Counted from the stretch's first letter, positions 17,236-26,675 are shown. The stretch is 64,000 nt of DNA from Butyrivibrio proteoclasticus P6B7 (GCF_000622085.1 NZ_JHWL01000012.1:62001-126000); one strand, 5' to 3'. Notes: generated by a model not told the origin, from the sequence alone. Numbers and translations are program-made.

Positions 17236-18390
17236 TTACATTGCACCATAAACGATCTGGCGCATCTTACGGATAAAGCTGTAATCGCAGCCTCCCTCGA
17301 TCTGCTGCATGTAGATAAATGTCAGGTCCTCGCTAGGATCGATGAAGAAATAAGAGCCTGCTCTTCCGTCCCATCCGTACTCTCCAACGCTGCCGTTGGA
17401 CACTGCCAGTGAAGGATCTGTGAGAATTCTGAAATAATTGCCATAGTTGTAGCCAGCACAGTTCTCAAGGTCATAGCCATCAAGCTGAATGCCGTGAAGC
17501 TGTGGTGATGTCATGTAGGCCAGAGTCTTCTTACCCACAAGCTCCTTGCCGTGGTAAGCACCCTTGTTAAGAAGCATCTGTGTGAAATGAGAATAGTCGT
17601 TAGCTGTGGAATACAAGCCACTTCCACCCATCTCAAACCAAGGATCCCTTGTTGGATTGTCCATTTCAAGGCGTCTCTTAACGTCATCCTCGGCTCTTAC
17701 AACCTTGCCACTTTTATCTCTTCTATAGAGAACTGCCTGTCTGAAGGCCTTGCTCTCATCGATCTTGAAATCTGTATCCTCCATATTAAGTGGAGAAAAG
17801 AGCTCCTTCTTAAGGTAGTCTGAGAATTTCTTACCAGTTACCTTCTCAATAACTCCCGCCATGATATCTGCGGAATGTCCATATCTAAAGCCTGTTCCAG
17901 GTTCAAATGCAAGATATCCTTCAGAAAGCTTATTGCAAACATCGAGATTATTCTTAAGAATTCCAGATTCTCTCTGGGTCTTGGCTTCACGATAGATTTT
18001 ACCCATGGATCTCTCTGCTTCGCCGAAGTCTCCAGCGTAGACGATTCCTGAAGTCATGTTGAGAAGGTCCTTAATAAGGATTGGTCTTGTAGCTGCTGTA
18101 ATTCCCTCAGCAGATGCAACCTTGCACTTCTCAAAGCCAGGAATATAGTCTGAGAGCTTACTCATAAGATCCAGCTCGCCTCTCTCATAGAGCATCATTG
18201 CTGCAAAAGCAGTGATAGGCGCAGTCATGTCAAAAATCTTATAGATGCTGTCCTCTCTGTCTGGTTCAAAATGATTCTCGTAAACCCTTTTACCGTTGTG
18301 TTCCACAAGGATTGTGGCGCCCTGAAGCTTGTTGGCACTTCTCTGGGCATCAATAAGTTTATCAAGTCTGTTAAGCTTTCTAATGTTCAT
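17236..18390 (-). CDS. Beta-lactamase/serine-hydrolase homologue lacking the SxxK motif
   Basis: 384 residues of the class C beta-lactamase/EstB fold. The usual segment YSMTKPIT, which carries the nucleophilic Ser and Lys of SxxK, reads FDMTAPIT here (D54, A57), so both catalytic residues are replaced. A second SxxK-like string, S48-I-Y-K51, lies a few residues earlier but is out of register with the family. The downstream Tyr motif (FRYGHSAD) and the GWDGRAGSYFFIDP block remain. There is no signal peptide, so it is probably cytoplasmic. It may be a non-catalytic binding protein. Confidence 0.82.
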   Translation of the reverse strand: MNIRKLNRLDKLIDAQRSANKLQGATILVEHNGKRVYENHFEPDREDSIYKIFDMTAPITAFAAMMLYERGELDLMSKLSDYIPGFEKCKVASAEGITAATRPILIKDLLNMTSGIVYAGDFGEAERSMGKIYREAKTQRESGILKNNLDVCNKLSEGYLAFEPGTGFRYGHSADIMAGVIEKVTGKKFSDYLKKELFSPLNMEDTDFKIDESKAFRQAVLYRRDKSGKVVRAEDDVKRRLEMDNPTRDPWFEMGGSGLYSTANDYSHFTQMLLNKGAYHGKELVGKKTLAYMTSPQLHGIQLDGYDLENCAGYNYGNYFRILTDPSLAVSNGSVGEYGWDGRAGSYFFIDPSEDLTFIYMQQIEGGCDYSFIRKMRQIVYGAM

Positions 18391-18457
18391 TACTATTTCC
18401 TCAAATCTATCGTTACTTTATTCAGGTTCTATCCTGATTGTCCGCCATACATAAATG

Positions 18458-18483
18458 TGAGCTGTGAGTAATCCCACAGCTCA
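18458..18483. other. Hairpin between serine-hydrolase homologue and Na/Pi symporter genes
   Basis: A 9-bp perfect stem (TGAGCTGTG at 18458-18466 with its complement at 18475-18483). No T run follows on either strand, so it may be a weak terminator or an mRNA-processing hairpin between two co-directional genes. Confidence 0.5.
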
Positions 18484-18507
18484 ATGATAGCATATACAAA
18501 ATTATAT

Positions 18508-20301
18508 TTAAAATTTTACTTCTGGCAAGCGATATTTTCTCTCGTAGAAATCCACTGCCTTCTCGAAGCCCTCTCTCTTCTCGGCCTTGAGGTGCTCGAT
18601 ATAACCGTGAGCATCGTAAGCATCGTCGTTGACCTCAATGATTCCAACAGCTATGTTACTGCAGTGATCAGCGATTCGCTCAAAGTCTGTTCCGATATCG
18701 CTAAGGTCAAAGCCCTGCTCAATAGTACATTTACCCTTACGAAGACGTCTTACATGTCTTCTCTTAACTTCCTTCTGAATGCCGTCAATGGCTTCCTCAA
18801 GAGGCTCAATGGTCTTGGCAAGCTCAATGTCCTGATTCTCGAAGGCTCTTATTGAAAGGTCTGTGATCTCCTGAACAGCTGATGAAAAGATATCCATCTC
18901 TGTCTGGGCCTTTGGCGAGAACTTTCTCTTATTTTCATCCATGTTCCTTGCCTTCTGCATGATATTAAGAGCATGGTCACTGATACGCTCGTAGTCAGTA
19001 ATACAGTGTAAAAGAACCGACAAGGTGTGGGAATCCTGCTCGCCCAGGTGATGACTGTTGATCTTCATCAGGTAGGTTCCAAGCTGATCCTCGTACTGAT
19101 CCACCTTACGCTCAAGGTAGTCAACCTCAGAAGCCTCATCCTCATCGAATTCAGTGATAAGTCCGATTGCCTTAGTAAGAGCATCCTTGGACATATTGGC
19201 CATGGTAATAGCTGCCTGTCTTGCCTGCTCCAAAGCAAATGGAGGATTGGAAAGGAAACGAGGATCCAGTGTGCGGATGCCTTCCTGCTCTTCCTGTTCC
19301 TTCTTTTCCTTATCATCGATAGGAATAGTCTTAAGTGCCAGGTTAACCAAAAGACCTGCAAATGGAAGCATAAGTGGTGTTGCCACCAGGTTAACCAGTG
19401 TATGAATACCAGCGATTCCCACCATACCGATCTCTGTCTCCATAAATGCGAAGTGCATAACTGCATTTAATGAATAGAAGATGATCATGAACAGGGACGC
19501 CTTGATAATGTTGAAGTACAGGTGCATAAGAGCAGTTCTTTTACCATTCTTGTTAGCTCCAAGGGATGAAAGAATTGCTGTAATACAGGTACCAACCTCA
19601 GCTCCGATGACAACTGGGATTGCCATGCTGTACTTAACCTTTACAGAAAGAGATAACGCCTGAAGTACACCGATGGTACCAGCGGAACTCTGAATAACCA
19701 TTGTAAAGATAATACCTACCATAAAGCCGACAAGCGGATTACTAAAGGTTGTAAGGAATGCCTTAAAGCTGTCCACGTCCTTAAGTGGAGAAACTGCGTT
19801 GGACATGGTGCTCATTCCAAACATAAGAACTGAAAAGCCAAGAAGAATTGTACCGATGTTTTTCTTCTTATCTGTTTTGGCAAACATGTATAAGCCAATA
19901 CCAATAAGGGCCAGGAATGGTGTAAAGGATGTTGGCTTTAAAAGATTGATTATAAAGTTATCACTGCTGATTGCGTTCAATGAAAGAAGCCAGGCTGTAA
20001 ATGTAGTACCAAGGTTAGCACCAAGGATTACGCTAACTGCCTGCTTAAGACTCATGATTCCGGAGTTAACAAGACCAACAACCATGACGGTTGAAGCTGA
20101 TGATGACTGAACAAGAGCTGTTACTCCAACTCCAAAAAGATATGCAATGACTGGATGCTTGGTCACCTTGGCAAGTACAATCTCAAGCTTGCCACCTGCT
20201 GCCTTGGTAAGACCGCCACTCATGACATTCATTCCATAAAGGAACATGGCAAGTCCGCCCACCAATCCTGCTACCAGACTAAACATTTCTAAAGAACTCA
20301 T
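18508..20301 (-). CDS. Na+/phosphate cotransporter with C-terminal PhoU domain
   Basis: 597 residues. The N-terminal half has eight or so transmembrane helices with the two inverted NptA/PiT-II repeats: VQSSSASTVMVVG in the first and VIQSSAGTIGVLQ in the second. The QSSS motifs bind sodium and phosphate. A hydrophilic linker at about residues 335-360 leads to a PhoU-like helical domain (about 370-570) that probably regulates uptake. GAGG precedes the ATG. No pst or pho genes lie nearby. Confidence 0.92.
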   Translation of the reverse strand: MSSLEMFSLVAGLVGGLAMFLYGMNVMSGGLTKAAGGKLEIVLAKVTKHPVIAYLFGVGVTALVQSSSASTVMVVGLVNSGIMSLKQAVSVILGANLGTTFTAWLLSLNAISSDNFIINLLKPTSFTPFLALIGIGLYMFAKTDKKKNIGTILLGFSVLMFGMSTMSNAVSPLKDVDSFKAFLTTFSNPLVGFMVGIIFTMVIQSSAGTIGVLQALSLSVKVKYSMAIPVVIGAEVGTCITAILSSLGANKNGKRTALMHLYFNIIKASLFMIIFYSLNAVMHFAFMETEIGMVGIAGIHTLVNLVATPLMLPFAGLLVNLALKTIPIDDKEKKEQEEQEGIRTLDPRFLSNPPFALEQARQAAITMANMSKDALTKAIGLITEFDEDEASEVDYLERKVDQYEDQLGTYLMKINSHHLGEQDSHTLSVLLHCITDYERISDHALNIMQKARNMDENKRKFSPKAQTEMDIFSSAVQEITDLSIRAFENQDIELAKTIEPLEEAIDGIQKEVKRRHVRRLRKGKCTIEQGFDLSDIGTDFERIADHCSNIAVGIIEVNDDAYDAHGYIEHLKAEKREGFEKAVDFYERKYRLPEVKF

Positions 20302-20444
20302 TTTTCCTCCATATAGGTACTCTCCCTTAAGAGCTTTCCTGCTCTTCGTACCTATTTCTTATCTTTCCTTCTCTTTGCTACAGGTATATATTACAGGATT
20401 AACCTAAAAATTACCATAAAAAAATATAGGATATCAGCTCTTTA

Positions 20445-21374
20445 CTATAACTCCTTCAGCATGCGGACATACTTACCAAATCTTGCCTCATTAAGAGACA
20501 CCCTTTTGTCCGTCATGTATTCATCTCCATATATATTCTCTTCAACATCCACCTCATCAGTTATAATGAAACCCAGCTTCTCGCAAATGTGGATGGATAC
20601 TTCATTTTCTTTTTTAACAAGGGTCTGGACCTCTTCAAATAGAAGCATATCTCTTCCATAATCCAGGATCGCTTTGCAGGCTTCGTATGCATAGCCCTGT
20701 CTCTGATACTCTGTGCCCACAAGAAAGCCCAGCTCTATATCGTCGAAACCATTTCTGACTGAATAGCCAGCTCTTCCTATCACTGCGCCGTCGCTCTTAC
20801 GGACCAGAGTCCACACTCCAAAGCCCATGAGCCCATAGACCTTCTCGATGTAGTCCTTTTGATAACGCTTCTCATCCTCTGGATTCTCGAAAAGACCTTC
20901 CATATATCTGGTCATTTCCGGATCTCTGTATAGCTTGTAGAACTCATCCACGTCATCCACGGTGGTCTCTCTTATATGAAGGCGCTCTGTATCTAATATA
21001 TCCCAGGGCTCACCACTGTATCTCTGATAAGCCTTCACAAATGAGTCCATTTCCACCTGGTCAATGTCGGAAAAGACATATTTAAGACCTTCAAAGGTTG
21101 TATTTCCTTCACCTTCCGTCTGGGCCGCATCTGGAATGATGCCCACCACGTAGAAGCCTTGATCTGTCAGCTTCTTAGCAGTATCTGGATTATCACAGCC
21201 TATAAGAATCTCATTCTTATAGGGCTCATCACCGTCAAATATAGTATTTGTGTCGTTAAGCGCATGGACTGTGCTGATAATATCACTGCCGTAGCCATTT
21301 TCTATAACGTAGCTACGGGTTTCACCTATCTTTTTATCTGGATTGTCCACCACAAAGACTATCTTTTTAAGCAT
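20445..21374 (-). CDS. GNAT acetyltransferase with an extra N-terminal domain
   Basis: About 309 residues from the ATG at 21374 (AGAGGT upstream); a longer frame from 21392 adds six residues. The first 115 residues form an alpha/beta domain (KKIVFVVDNPD start) that I do not recognise. Residues 120-300 are a RimJ/RimL-type GNAT domain with the acceptor segment RLHIRETTVDDVDEFY and the acetyl-CoA loop GTEYQRQGYAYEA. The substrate is unknown. It stands alone between two intergenic regions. Confidence 0.85.
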   Translation of the reverse strand: MLKKIVFVVDNPDKKIGETRSYVIENGYGSDIISTVHALNDTNTIFDGDEPYKNEILIGCDNPDTAKKLTDQGFYVVGIIPDAAQTEGEGNTTFEGLKYVFSDIDQVEMDSFVKAYQRYSGEPWDILDTERLHIRETTVDDVDEFYKLYRDPEMTRYMEGLFENPEDEKRYQKDYIEKVYGLMGFGVWTLVRKSDGAVIGRAGYSVRNGFDDIELGFLVGTEYQRQGYAYEACKAILDYGRDMLLFEEVQTLVKKENEVSIHICEKLGFIITDEVDVEENIYGDEYMTDKRVSLNEARFGKYVRMLKEL

Positions 21375-21638
21375 GCATCTACCTCTACTCAATATATTAC
21401 TACGAATCGCTTATAATTCCCACTATTCACCTGTCTTGCAATGACAAAATCCCGTAGTTTCCCTATACAACAAGAAAACCACCGAATCCAGAAATCTGAA
21501 TTTGGTGGCGTTTACAATTTGTTAACAATTAATTAAAGGAATGGTTACTTCAAATCATTGTTTGGACATATTGACTTGTTACTATAATATTGTCAGATGA
21601 GTTAAGACAATACCAAATTAAAAAAACTTTTTCATAAT

Positions 21639-21666
21639 ATGCCAGGTAAGGAAGCTTACCTGGCAT
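21639..21666 (-). terminator. Hairpin after crh, probable operon terminator
   Basis: A 12-bp perfect stem (21639-21650 with 21655-21666, loop GAAG) just beyond the crh stop. On the minus strand a run of T follows only after 12 bases, so termination efficiency is uncertain. The 296-base gap 21,393-21,688 also holds a weaker CCACC...GGTGG inverted repeat near 21,480-21,510 and otherwise nothing I can name. Confidence 0.6.
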
Positions 21667-21688
21667 CCTCCCTGTTATAGGGCTTTTT

Positions 21689-21952
21689 TTATTTCTGGGC
21701 ATTTCCCTGAAGGAAATTCTCCATATCAGCTACAGCTGATTCCTCATCACTACCCTCGGCAATTACAGTAACTGCCTCGCCAGAACTAAGGTTAAGTGTC
21801 ATCATTCCCATGATACTCTTGGCATTAACCTTCTTGGACTGAGCTTCAATGTGTACAGTGCTGTCATACTTGCTGGCAAGCTGAACAAGCTCTGCAACTG
21901 GTCTTGCCTCTAAACCTCTAGGCAACTTGATCTCGATAGATTTTGTTATCAT
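21689..21952 (-). CDS. crh: Crh-like HPr-family protein (Glu in place of His15)
   Basis: 87 residues, HPr size, starting at the ATG with AAGGAGG upstream; a longer frame to 22,072 lies inside whiA. The phosphorylatable histidine of HPr (GLHARP) is replaced by glutamate: GLEARPVAEL. The serine phosphorylated by HprK is kept in the NAKSIMGMM segment. This combination matches Crh, which serves as CcpA co-repressor rather than PTS phosphocarrier. The position after whiA is the same as crh in Bacillus. HprK is encoded 4.7 kb upstream in the same gene run. Confidence 0.9.
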   Translation of the reverse strand: MITKSIEIKLPRGLEARPVAELVQLASKYDSTVHIEAQSKKVNAKSIMGMMTLNLSSGEAVTVIAEGSDEESAVADMENFLQGNAQK

Positions 21953-21962
21953 AATTTCCTCC

Positions 21963-22907
21963 TTAAAATCGAATCTTATCCGCGATTTCACTAAGCTTCC
22001 TGAGACGATGATTAACTCCTGACTTACCAACAGGTGGATCCAGATACTGTCCAAGCTCTGAAAGCGTTGCATCCGGATGCTCCAGCCTTACCTCGGCCAT
22101 CTCTCTTAAACTGGCCTGCAGATTGTCGAATCCATAATGATCTCGGATATAGGTAATATCCTCAATCTGCTTGGTGGCTGCATTAACGGTCTTGGTAATA
22201 TTGGCAACCTCACAGTTAACGCGCCTGTTTATGGAGTTACGCATCTCTTTTACAATACGGAGATTCTCCAGATTCATGAGACTTACGGGGGCTCCCATTA
22301 TATTCAAAAGATCTACAATGTCAGCACCCTCCTTAATATAGAGGACGTAATACTTCTTCCTAACTACTATCCTTGACTCTATATCAAAGCTTTCTATCAT
22401 CTCTTGTAACTGCCGGGCAATTACTTCATTGGAACATACAAATTCAAGATGATAGCCCTTATTGGGATCGCTAATGGACCCGATGCATAAAAAAGTGTCA
22501 CGCAGAAAGGCCCTCTTACAACAGGAATTTCTGGTAACCATCGGATTGGCTCCATTATCAAAGCCCATTATCTGGTTGTTACTATCAAGCATCTTGACCG
22601 CTCCTAAAATAGAGCGAATATGCGAAGCATCAGTCAAAACCGGTCTGTAAACACGACCGTTATTTCGCACATCAGGAACGTCCTCCAAAATGCTAGTTCC
22701 TATATTAAATGCTTTTTTTAATAATGTAAAGAACTTTCTCACTACAAGCACGTTATCGGCCTGTAGGTACAAGGTTCTATCCCCCTCTTTGGAGGTCTTG
22801 ATGCACCCTGCATTTATCAATATTGCGGCAATTTCAGAAAGCTGACAGTGTCTCGCGTTTCCAATATTACCGGCAAGCTCTTCTCTAACTTCTTGTGAAA
22901 AAGACAT
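21963..22907 (-). CDS. whiA: WhiA DNA-binding/cell-division regulator
   Basis: 314 residues. The N-terminal two-thirds is the degenerate LAGLIDADG-like domain, with start SFSQEVREELA and the FLRDTFLCIGSISDP motif. The C-terminal helix-turn-helix reads LSELGQYLDPPVGKSGVNHRLRKL across about residues 282-305. It begins three bases after the rapZ stop and ends ten bases before crh, so it is translated from the same message. Confidence 0.95.
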   Translation of the reverse strand: MSFSQEVREELAGNIGNARHCQLSEIAAILINAGCIKTSKEGDRTLYLQADNVLVVRKFFTLLKKAFNIGTSILEDVPDVRNNGRVYRPVLTDASHIRSILGAVKMLDSNNQIMGFDNGANPMVTRNSCCKRAFLRDTFLCIGSISDPNKGYHLEFVCSNEVIARQLQEMIESFDIESRIVVRKKYYVLYIKEGADIVDLLNIMGAPVSLMNLENLRIVKEMRNSINRRVNCEVANITKTVNAATKQIEDITYIRDHYGFDNLQASLREMAEVRLEHPDATLSELGQYLDPPVGKSGVNHRLRKLSEIADKIRF

Positions 22908-22910
22908 ATC

Positions 22911-23786
22911 TCACCTTGCCTGCTTAACATCTCTATGAGACAGTTTAAGACCATAGTTTCCTTTTGAATCCTTGAGTCTCTGGTAGAGCTCATTGGCAAT
23001 AGTCACACTTCTGTGCTGTCCACCAGTACATCCTATTGCAACAACAAGCTGGTATTTACCTTCCTGAACATAGCCAGGAATCAAGAACTGAAGCATATCC
23101 TCCAGCTTATCGCAGAATTCTCCACAGGCTGGGAAGCTCTTTACGTAGTCCTGAACGCCCTTGTCGTTACCTGTCTGGTGCTTGAGCTCATCAATATAAT
23201 ATGGGTTAGGTAAAAATCTGACATCAAATACAAGATCCGCATCACTTGGAATTCCATACTTAAACCCAAAGGAAAGGATTGTTACCATCAGGGAATTGTA
23301 TTCCTCGTTTTTAACGAAGATCTTATCCAGCTCCTCTTTTAACTCTCTGGTAAGAAGCTGAGAGGAATCAATTACATAGTCAGCTCTTTTCTTAATCTCT
23401 GCAAGAAGAGCTCTCTCCTTGGCAATACCCTCCTCGATTCTGTCTCCTACAGAAGTGACATTCATTGGATGAATTCGTCTTGTCTCTTTATATCTTTTGA
23501 TAAGGACCTGATCGCTGGCATCCATGTAAAGGACCTCGATAGGAATACCTCTAACCTTGAGACCATCAATAATTCCCGCAACTTCTTCAAACTTCTGTCC
23601 GGCTCTGGTATCTATTCCAAGGGCAACCTTACTGATCTCACTATCAGGCATTGTGATAAGCTCAGCAAACTTCTCGATCAGGGAAACTGGCAGATTGTCT
23701 ACACAGTAAAAACCTGCATCCTCAAGCATATGAATCGCTGTGGACTTACCACCGCCGCTCATTCCGGTTACTATCACAAATCTCAT
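22911..23786 (-). CDS. rapZ: RapZ/YvcJ RNase adapter, P-loop nucleotide-binding protein
   Basis: 291 residues from the ATG at 23786 (GAGAGG upstream); five further residues are open upstream. Walker A GMSGGGKST is at residues 8-16. The C-terminal domain carries the family signature CTGGQHRSV, and IHPMN is in the middle. In E. coli RapZ steers RNase E to GlmZ; in Firmicutes YvcJ affects competence and the ligand is unsettled. The gene lies between murB and whiA. In Bacillus yvcK separates it from whiA, but here the gap is three bases. Confidence 0.95.
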   Translation of the reverse strand: MRFVIVTGMSGGGKSTAIHMLEDAGFYCVDNLPVSLIEKFAELITMPDSEISKVALGIDTRAGQKFEEVAGIIDGLKVRGIPIEVLYMDASDQVLIKRYKETRRIHPMNVTSVGDRIEEGIAKERALLAEIKKRADYVIDSSQLLTRELKEELDKIFVKNEEYNSLMVTILSFGFKYGIPSDADLVFDVRFLPNPYYIDELKHQTGNDKGVQDYVKSFPACGEFCDKLEDMLQFLIPGYVQEGKYQLVVAIGCTGGQHRSVTIANELYQRLKDSKGNYGLKLSHRDVKQAR

Positions 23787-23812
23787 GTGAACACCTCTCA
23801 AACTGTTCTAAG

Positions 23813-24724
23813 TTAAAACTCACCAAGCATTATTACTTCCGGCTCCAGTGTAACGCCAGAAACGTCGAATACCTTATCTCTTACGTCGCAGATCAGCTGG
23901 TACACATCTGAAGATGTAGCTGAACCCTTATTAACTACAAATCCGCAGTGCTTCTCAGAAACCTGGGCGCCACCTACTGTGTAGCCCCTAAGACCGGCAT
24001 CCTCAATAAGCTTACCTGCAAAGTGGCCTTCAGGTCTTTTAAATGTAGAACCTGCGCTTGAGAATTCCAAAGGCTGCTTCTCTCGTCTCTTTCCAGCCAG
24101 CTCAGCCATGGTCTTGGAAATCTCTTCCTTGTCGCCCTTTTCAAGTTCAATGAGCACAGAAAGAACTATGAACTTCTTGCCCTTTAATGCGCTGGTTCTG
24201 TATCCAAACTTAAGAGCTTCGTTATCCAGCCTTATGATCTCTGCATCTGGAGAAAGAACTCTCACTTCTTTGGTAACAAGCTTCATCTCTCCGCCATAGG
24301 CACCAGCGTTCATGATCATGGCTCCGCCGATGGTTCCAGGGATTCCAGCTGCAAACTCAAATCCGGTAAGAGAGTTATCACAGGCAACGCGGGCTATCTT
24401 GGAGTTCATAACGCCAGCTTCCGCATATATTCTGTTATCGTCCTCTAAATGTATTTCGGTTAATCTCTCTGTTGAGATTATAGCTCCGTCATATCCCTTG
24501 TCAGAAACAAGGAGATTGCTTCCATTTCCAAGAACGAAGTATTCAACTTCAGCTCTTTTAAAAAGAGCTATGATCTTCTTAAGCTCATCAAAGCTCTTTG
24601 GCCTTATAAAAAGGCTTGCAGGCCCACCAGTTTTAAACGTAGTGTGCCTGCTCATGTCTTCATTTATTAAAATATCTTCCTCTGAGACAATGTCTCTTAG
24701 GATATTAAGTACTTCCTTATTCAC
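23813..24724 (-). CDS. murB: UDP-N-acetylenolpyruvoylglucosamine reductase
   Basis: 303 residues, type IIb MurB. It reduces enolpyruvyl-UDP-GlcNAc to UDP-MurNAc with NADPH and FAD for peptidoglycan synthesis. FAD-binding blocks LGNGSNLLVSDKG and AGIPGTIGGAMIMNAGAYGGEM are clear. The catalytic Ser is in SAGSTFKRP and the Glu in LEPEVIMLG near the C-terminus. The start is GTG, with AAAGGAG six bases upstream; a TTG one codon earlier is less well placed. It begins 11 bases after the glucokinase stop. Confidence 0.96.
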   Translation of the reverse strand: MNKEVLNILRDIVSEEDILINEDMSRHTTFKTGGPASLFIRPKSFDELKKIIALFKRAEVEYFVLGNGSNLLVSDKGYDGAIISTERLTEIHLEDDNRIYAEAGVMNSKIARVACDNSLTGFEFAAGIPGTIGGAMIMNAGAYGGEMKLVTKEVRVLSPDAEIIRLDNEALKFGYRTSALKGKKFIVLSVLIELEKGDKEEISKTMAELAGKRREKQPLEFSSAGSTFKRPEGHFAGKLIEDAGLRGYTVGGAQVSEKHCGFVVNKGSATSSDVYQLICDVRDKVFDVSGVTLEPEVIMLGEF

Positions 24725-24735
24725 CAAAGACTCCT

Positions 24736-25671
24736 TTAGTCGATGAGCATCTTAGCTGCACCGAATACACCAGCATCATTTCCAAGCTTAGCAAGTGCGA
24801 ACTTAGCATCTGCACAACCTGGGAATACATATTTCTTAAAGCTTGGCATAAGAAGATCAAAGAGAACGTCTCCAGCTTTAGAAACACCACCACCGATAAC
24901 GATGATCTCAGGGTTAACAACAGTTGCTACTGCTGCGATTCCCTTTCCAAGGTAATAACCATACTGCTCTGCAGCCTTCTTGCAAAGAGCATCTCCAGCC
25001 TTGTAGCCATCAAAGATATCCTTACACTCGAAGTCCTTACCACGAAGAACGCTGTCCTCTGTGCTTGACTCTAAAACTCTTTTTGCAAGTCTTACTGCCC
25101 CTGTAGCGCTGGCAAACTGCTCGAAGCAGCCGTGCTTACCGCATCCGCATGAATCTGGCTCATCATCTACAAGATGAATATGTCCGATCTCTCCGCCTGC
25201 ACCCTTTGCACCTGCAAGGATCTTGCCTTCGATGATGATACCACCACCAACGCCTGTTCCAAGAGTTACAAGAAGCATATTGCGATAGCCCTGTCCACCG
25301 CCCTTCCAGGATTCTCCAAGAGCTGCAACATTAGCATCGTTACCAGCCTTTACAGGAAGTTTAAGCTTTGAATGAAGCTCATTAACTACATTCATGTTCT
25401 CCCATCCAAGGTTAACTGCCTGATAGCAGATGCCATCAACATTAACTGCACCAGGAACACCGATTCCTGCGCCGATAACGTCGTTATCGTTAAGACCTTT
25501 CTCTTTCATCTTGTTTCTGATTGACTCAGCAACATCAGGGATGATCATCTCACCATTGTTCTCTGTTCTGGTAGGAATCTCCCAGAAATCAAGCTTCTCA
25601 CCTGTCTCTGAAAGAAGTCCGATCTTAGCTGTTGTTCCTCCAACATCTGCTCCAAATACGTAACGTGCCAT
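24736..25671 (-). CDS. ROK-family glucokinase
   Basis: 311 residues from the ATG at 25671 (GAGGAG upstream). ATP-binding phosphate loop DVGGTTAKIGL is at the N-terminus. The ROK zinc motif CGCGKHGCFEQFAS is near residue 175, and the catalytic aspartate is in GNDANVAALGE. It phosphorylates glucose to glucose-6-phosphate in clostridia that lack a glucose PTS. It lies between hprK and murB, an arrangement common in Lachnospiraceae, linking sugar phosphorylation to HprK control. Confidence 0.93.
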   Translation of the reverse strand: MARYVFGADVGGTTAKIGLLSETGEKLDFWEIPTRTENNGEMIIPDVAESIRNKMKEKGLNDNDVIGAGIGVPGAVNVDGICYQAVNLGWENMNVVNELHSKLKLPVKAGNDANVAALGESWKGGGQGYRNMLLVTLGTGVGGGIIIEGKILAGAKGAGGEIGHIHLVDDEPDSCGCGKHGCFEQFASATGAVRLAKRVLESSTEDSVLRGKDFECKDIFDGYKAGDALCKKAAEQYGYYLGKGIAAVATVVNPEIIVIGGGVSKAGDVLFDLLMPSFKKYVFPGCADAKFALAKLGNDAGVFGAAKMLID

Positions 25672-25706
25672 TTTATTTCTCCTCATTTATAAATATATCT
25701 GTCCTA

Positions 25707-26654
25707 TCAATCTTCGTCATCGTCGTCAGATCTTCTCCTTGCAAGAGAATTCTGAACCCTGTTGTAAAGCTCCTGAGCTGCATTATATCCCATAGCCTTC
25801 TGTCTGTGGTTAACAGCAGCTGATTCGCAAATAACCGCAAGGTTTCTACCTGGACGGATTGGAATACGGTGGCAAACTACCTTATTACCAAGGTACTCTG
25901 TGTACTCCTCTTCCAGACCAAGTCTGTCATATTCCTTATCCTTATCCCAGTCCTCAAGCTTGATAACAAGGTCAATGTTCTGTGTCTCTCTTACGCTTGA
26001 TACACCGTAAAGGGTCTTAACGTCGATGATACCTACACCTCTCATCTCGATGAAGTGCTTAGTAATGTCTGGTGCTGAACCGATAAGGGTCTCTTCACTT
26101 ACTCTTCTAAGCTCTACTACATCATCAGATACGAGACGATGTCCTCTCTTGATAAGCTCGATTGCAGTCTCGGACTTACCGATTCCACTCTCACCTGTAA
26201 TAAGAACACCAACACCATATACATCCACAAGAACACCGTGGATAGAAATGCATGGAGCAAGCTTAACATTGAGCCATCTGATTATCTCTGCCATGAATGC
26301 AGAGGTTGATTTCTTAGTAATAAGAACAGGAACCTTCTCTTCAATAGCGATCTTGATAAACAGAGGATCTGGAGTAAGCTCTCTACAGAATACAACACCA
26401 GGGATGTCAAAAGAGAGGAACTCTCTGTACATCTTTTCCTTTTCTTCCTGTGAGAATGACTCCATATATGTATATTCTACGAAACCAATTACCTGAAGTC
26501 TTGTTGCCTCAAAGTGCTCAAAATAACCTGCAAGCTGAAGCGCTGGTCTGTTGATATCTGGCTGAAGAATTCTGATCTTCCTGATATCAAGCTCCGGTGT
26601 CAAATTCTCAAGCTTCATTTTTTCAATGATAGTTTTAAGACTTACACTCGACAT
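25707..26654 (-). CDS. hprK: HPr kinase/phosphorylase
   Basis: 315 residues. Walker A GESGIGKSETA is at about residue 155, followed by the HPrK signature EMRGVGIIDVK at about residue 210. The N-terminal domain is a MurF-like fold. It phosphorylates the regulatory serine of HPr and Crh in response to glycolytic metabolites and reverses this with phosphate. The target Crh-like protein is in the same gene run. The C-terminus ends in an acidic DDDDED tail, slightly unusual. The ATG is 21 bases after the lipoprotein gene's stop in genome order but upstream in transcription. Confidence 0.96.
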   Translation of the reverse strand: MSSVSLKTIIEKMKLENLTPELDIRKIRILQPDINRPALQLAGYFEHFEATRLQVIGFVEYTYMESFSQEEKEKMYREFLSFDIPGVVFCRELTPDPLFIKIAIEEKVPVLITKKSTSAFMAEIIRWLNVKLAPCISIHGVLVDVYGVGVLITGESGIGKSETAIELIKRGHRLVSDDVVELRRVSEETLIGSAPDITKHFIEMRGVGIIDVKTLYGVSSVRETQNIDLVIKLEDWDKDKEYDRLGLEEEYTEYLGNKVVCHRIPIRPGRNLAVICESAAVNHRQKAMGYNAAQELYNRVQNSLARRRSDDDDED

Positions 26655-26675
26655 TTGTCCCCTCCTAAGAATACA

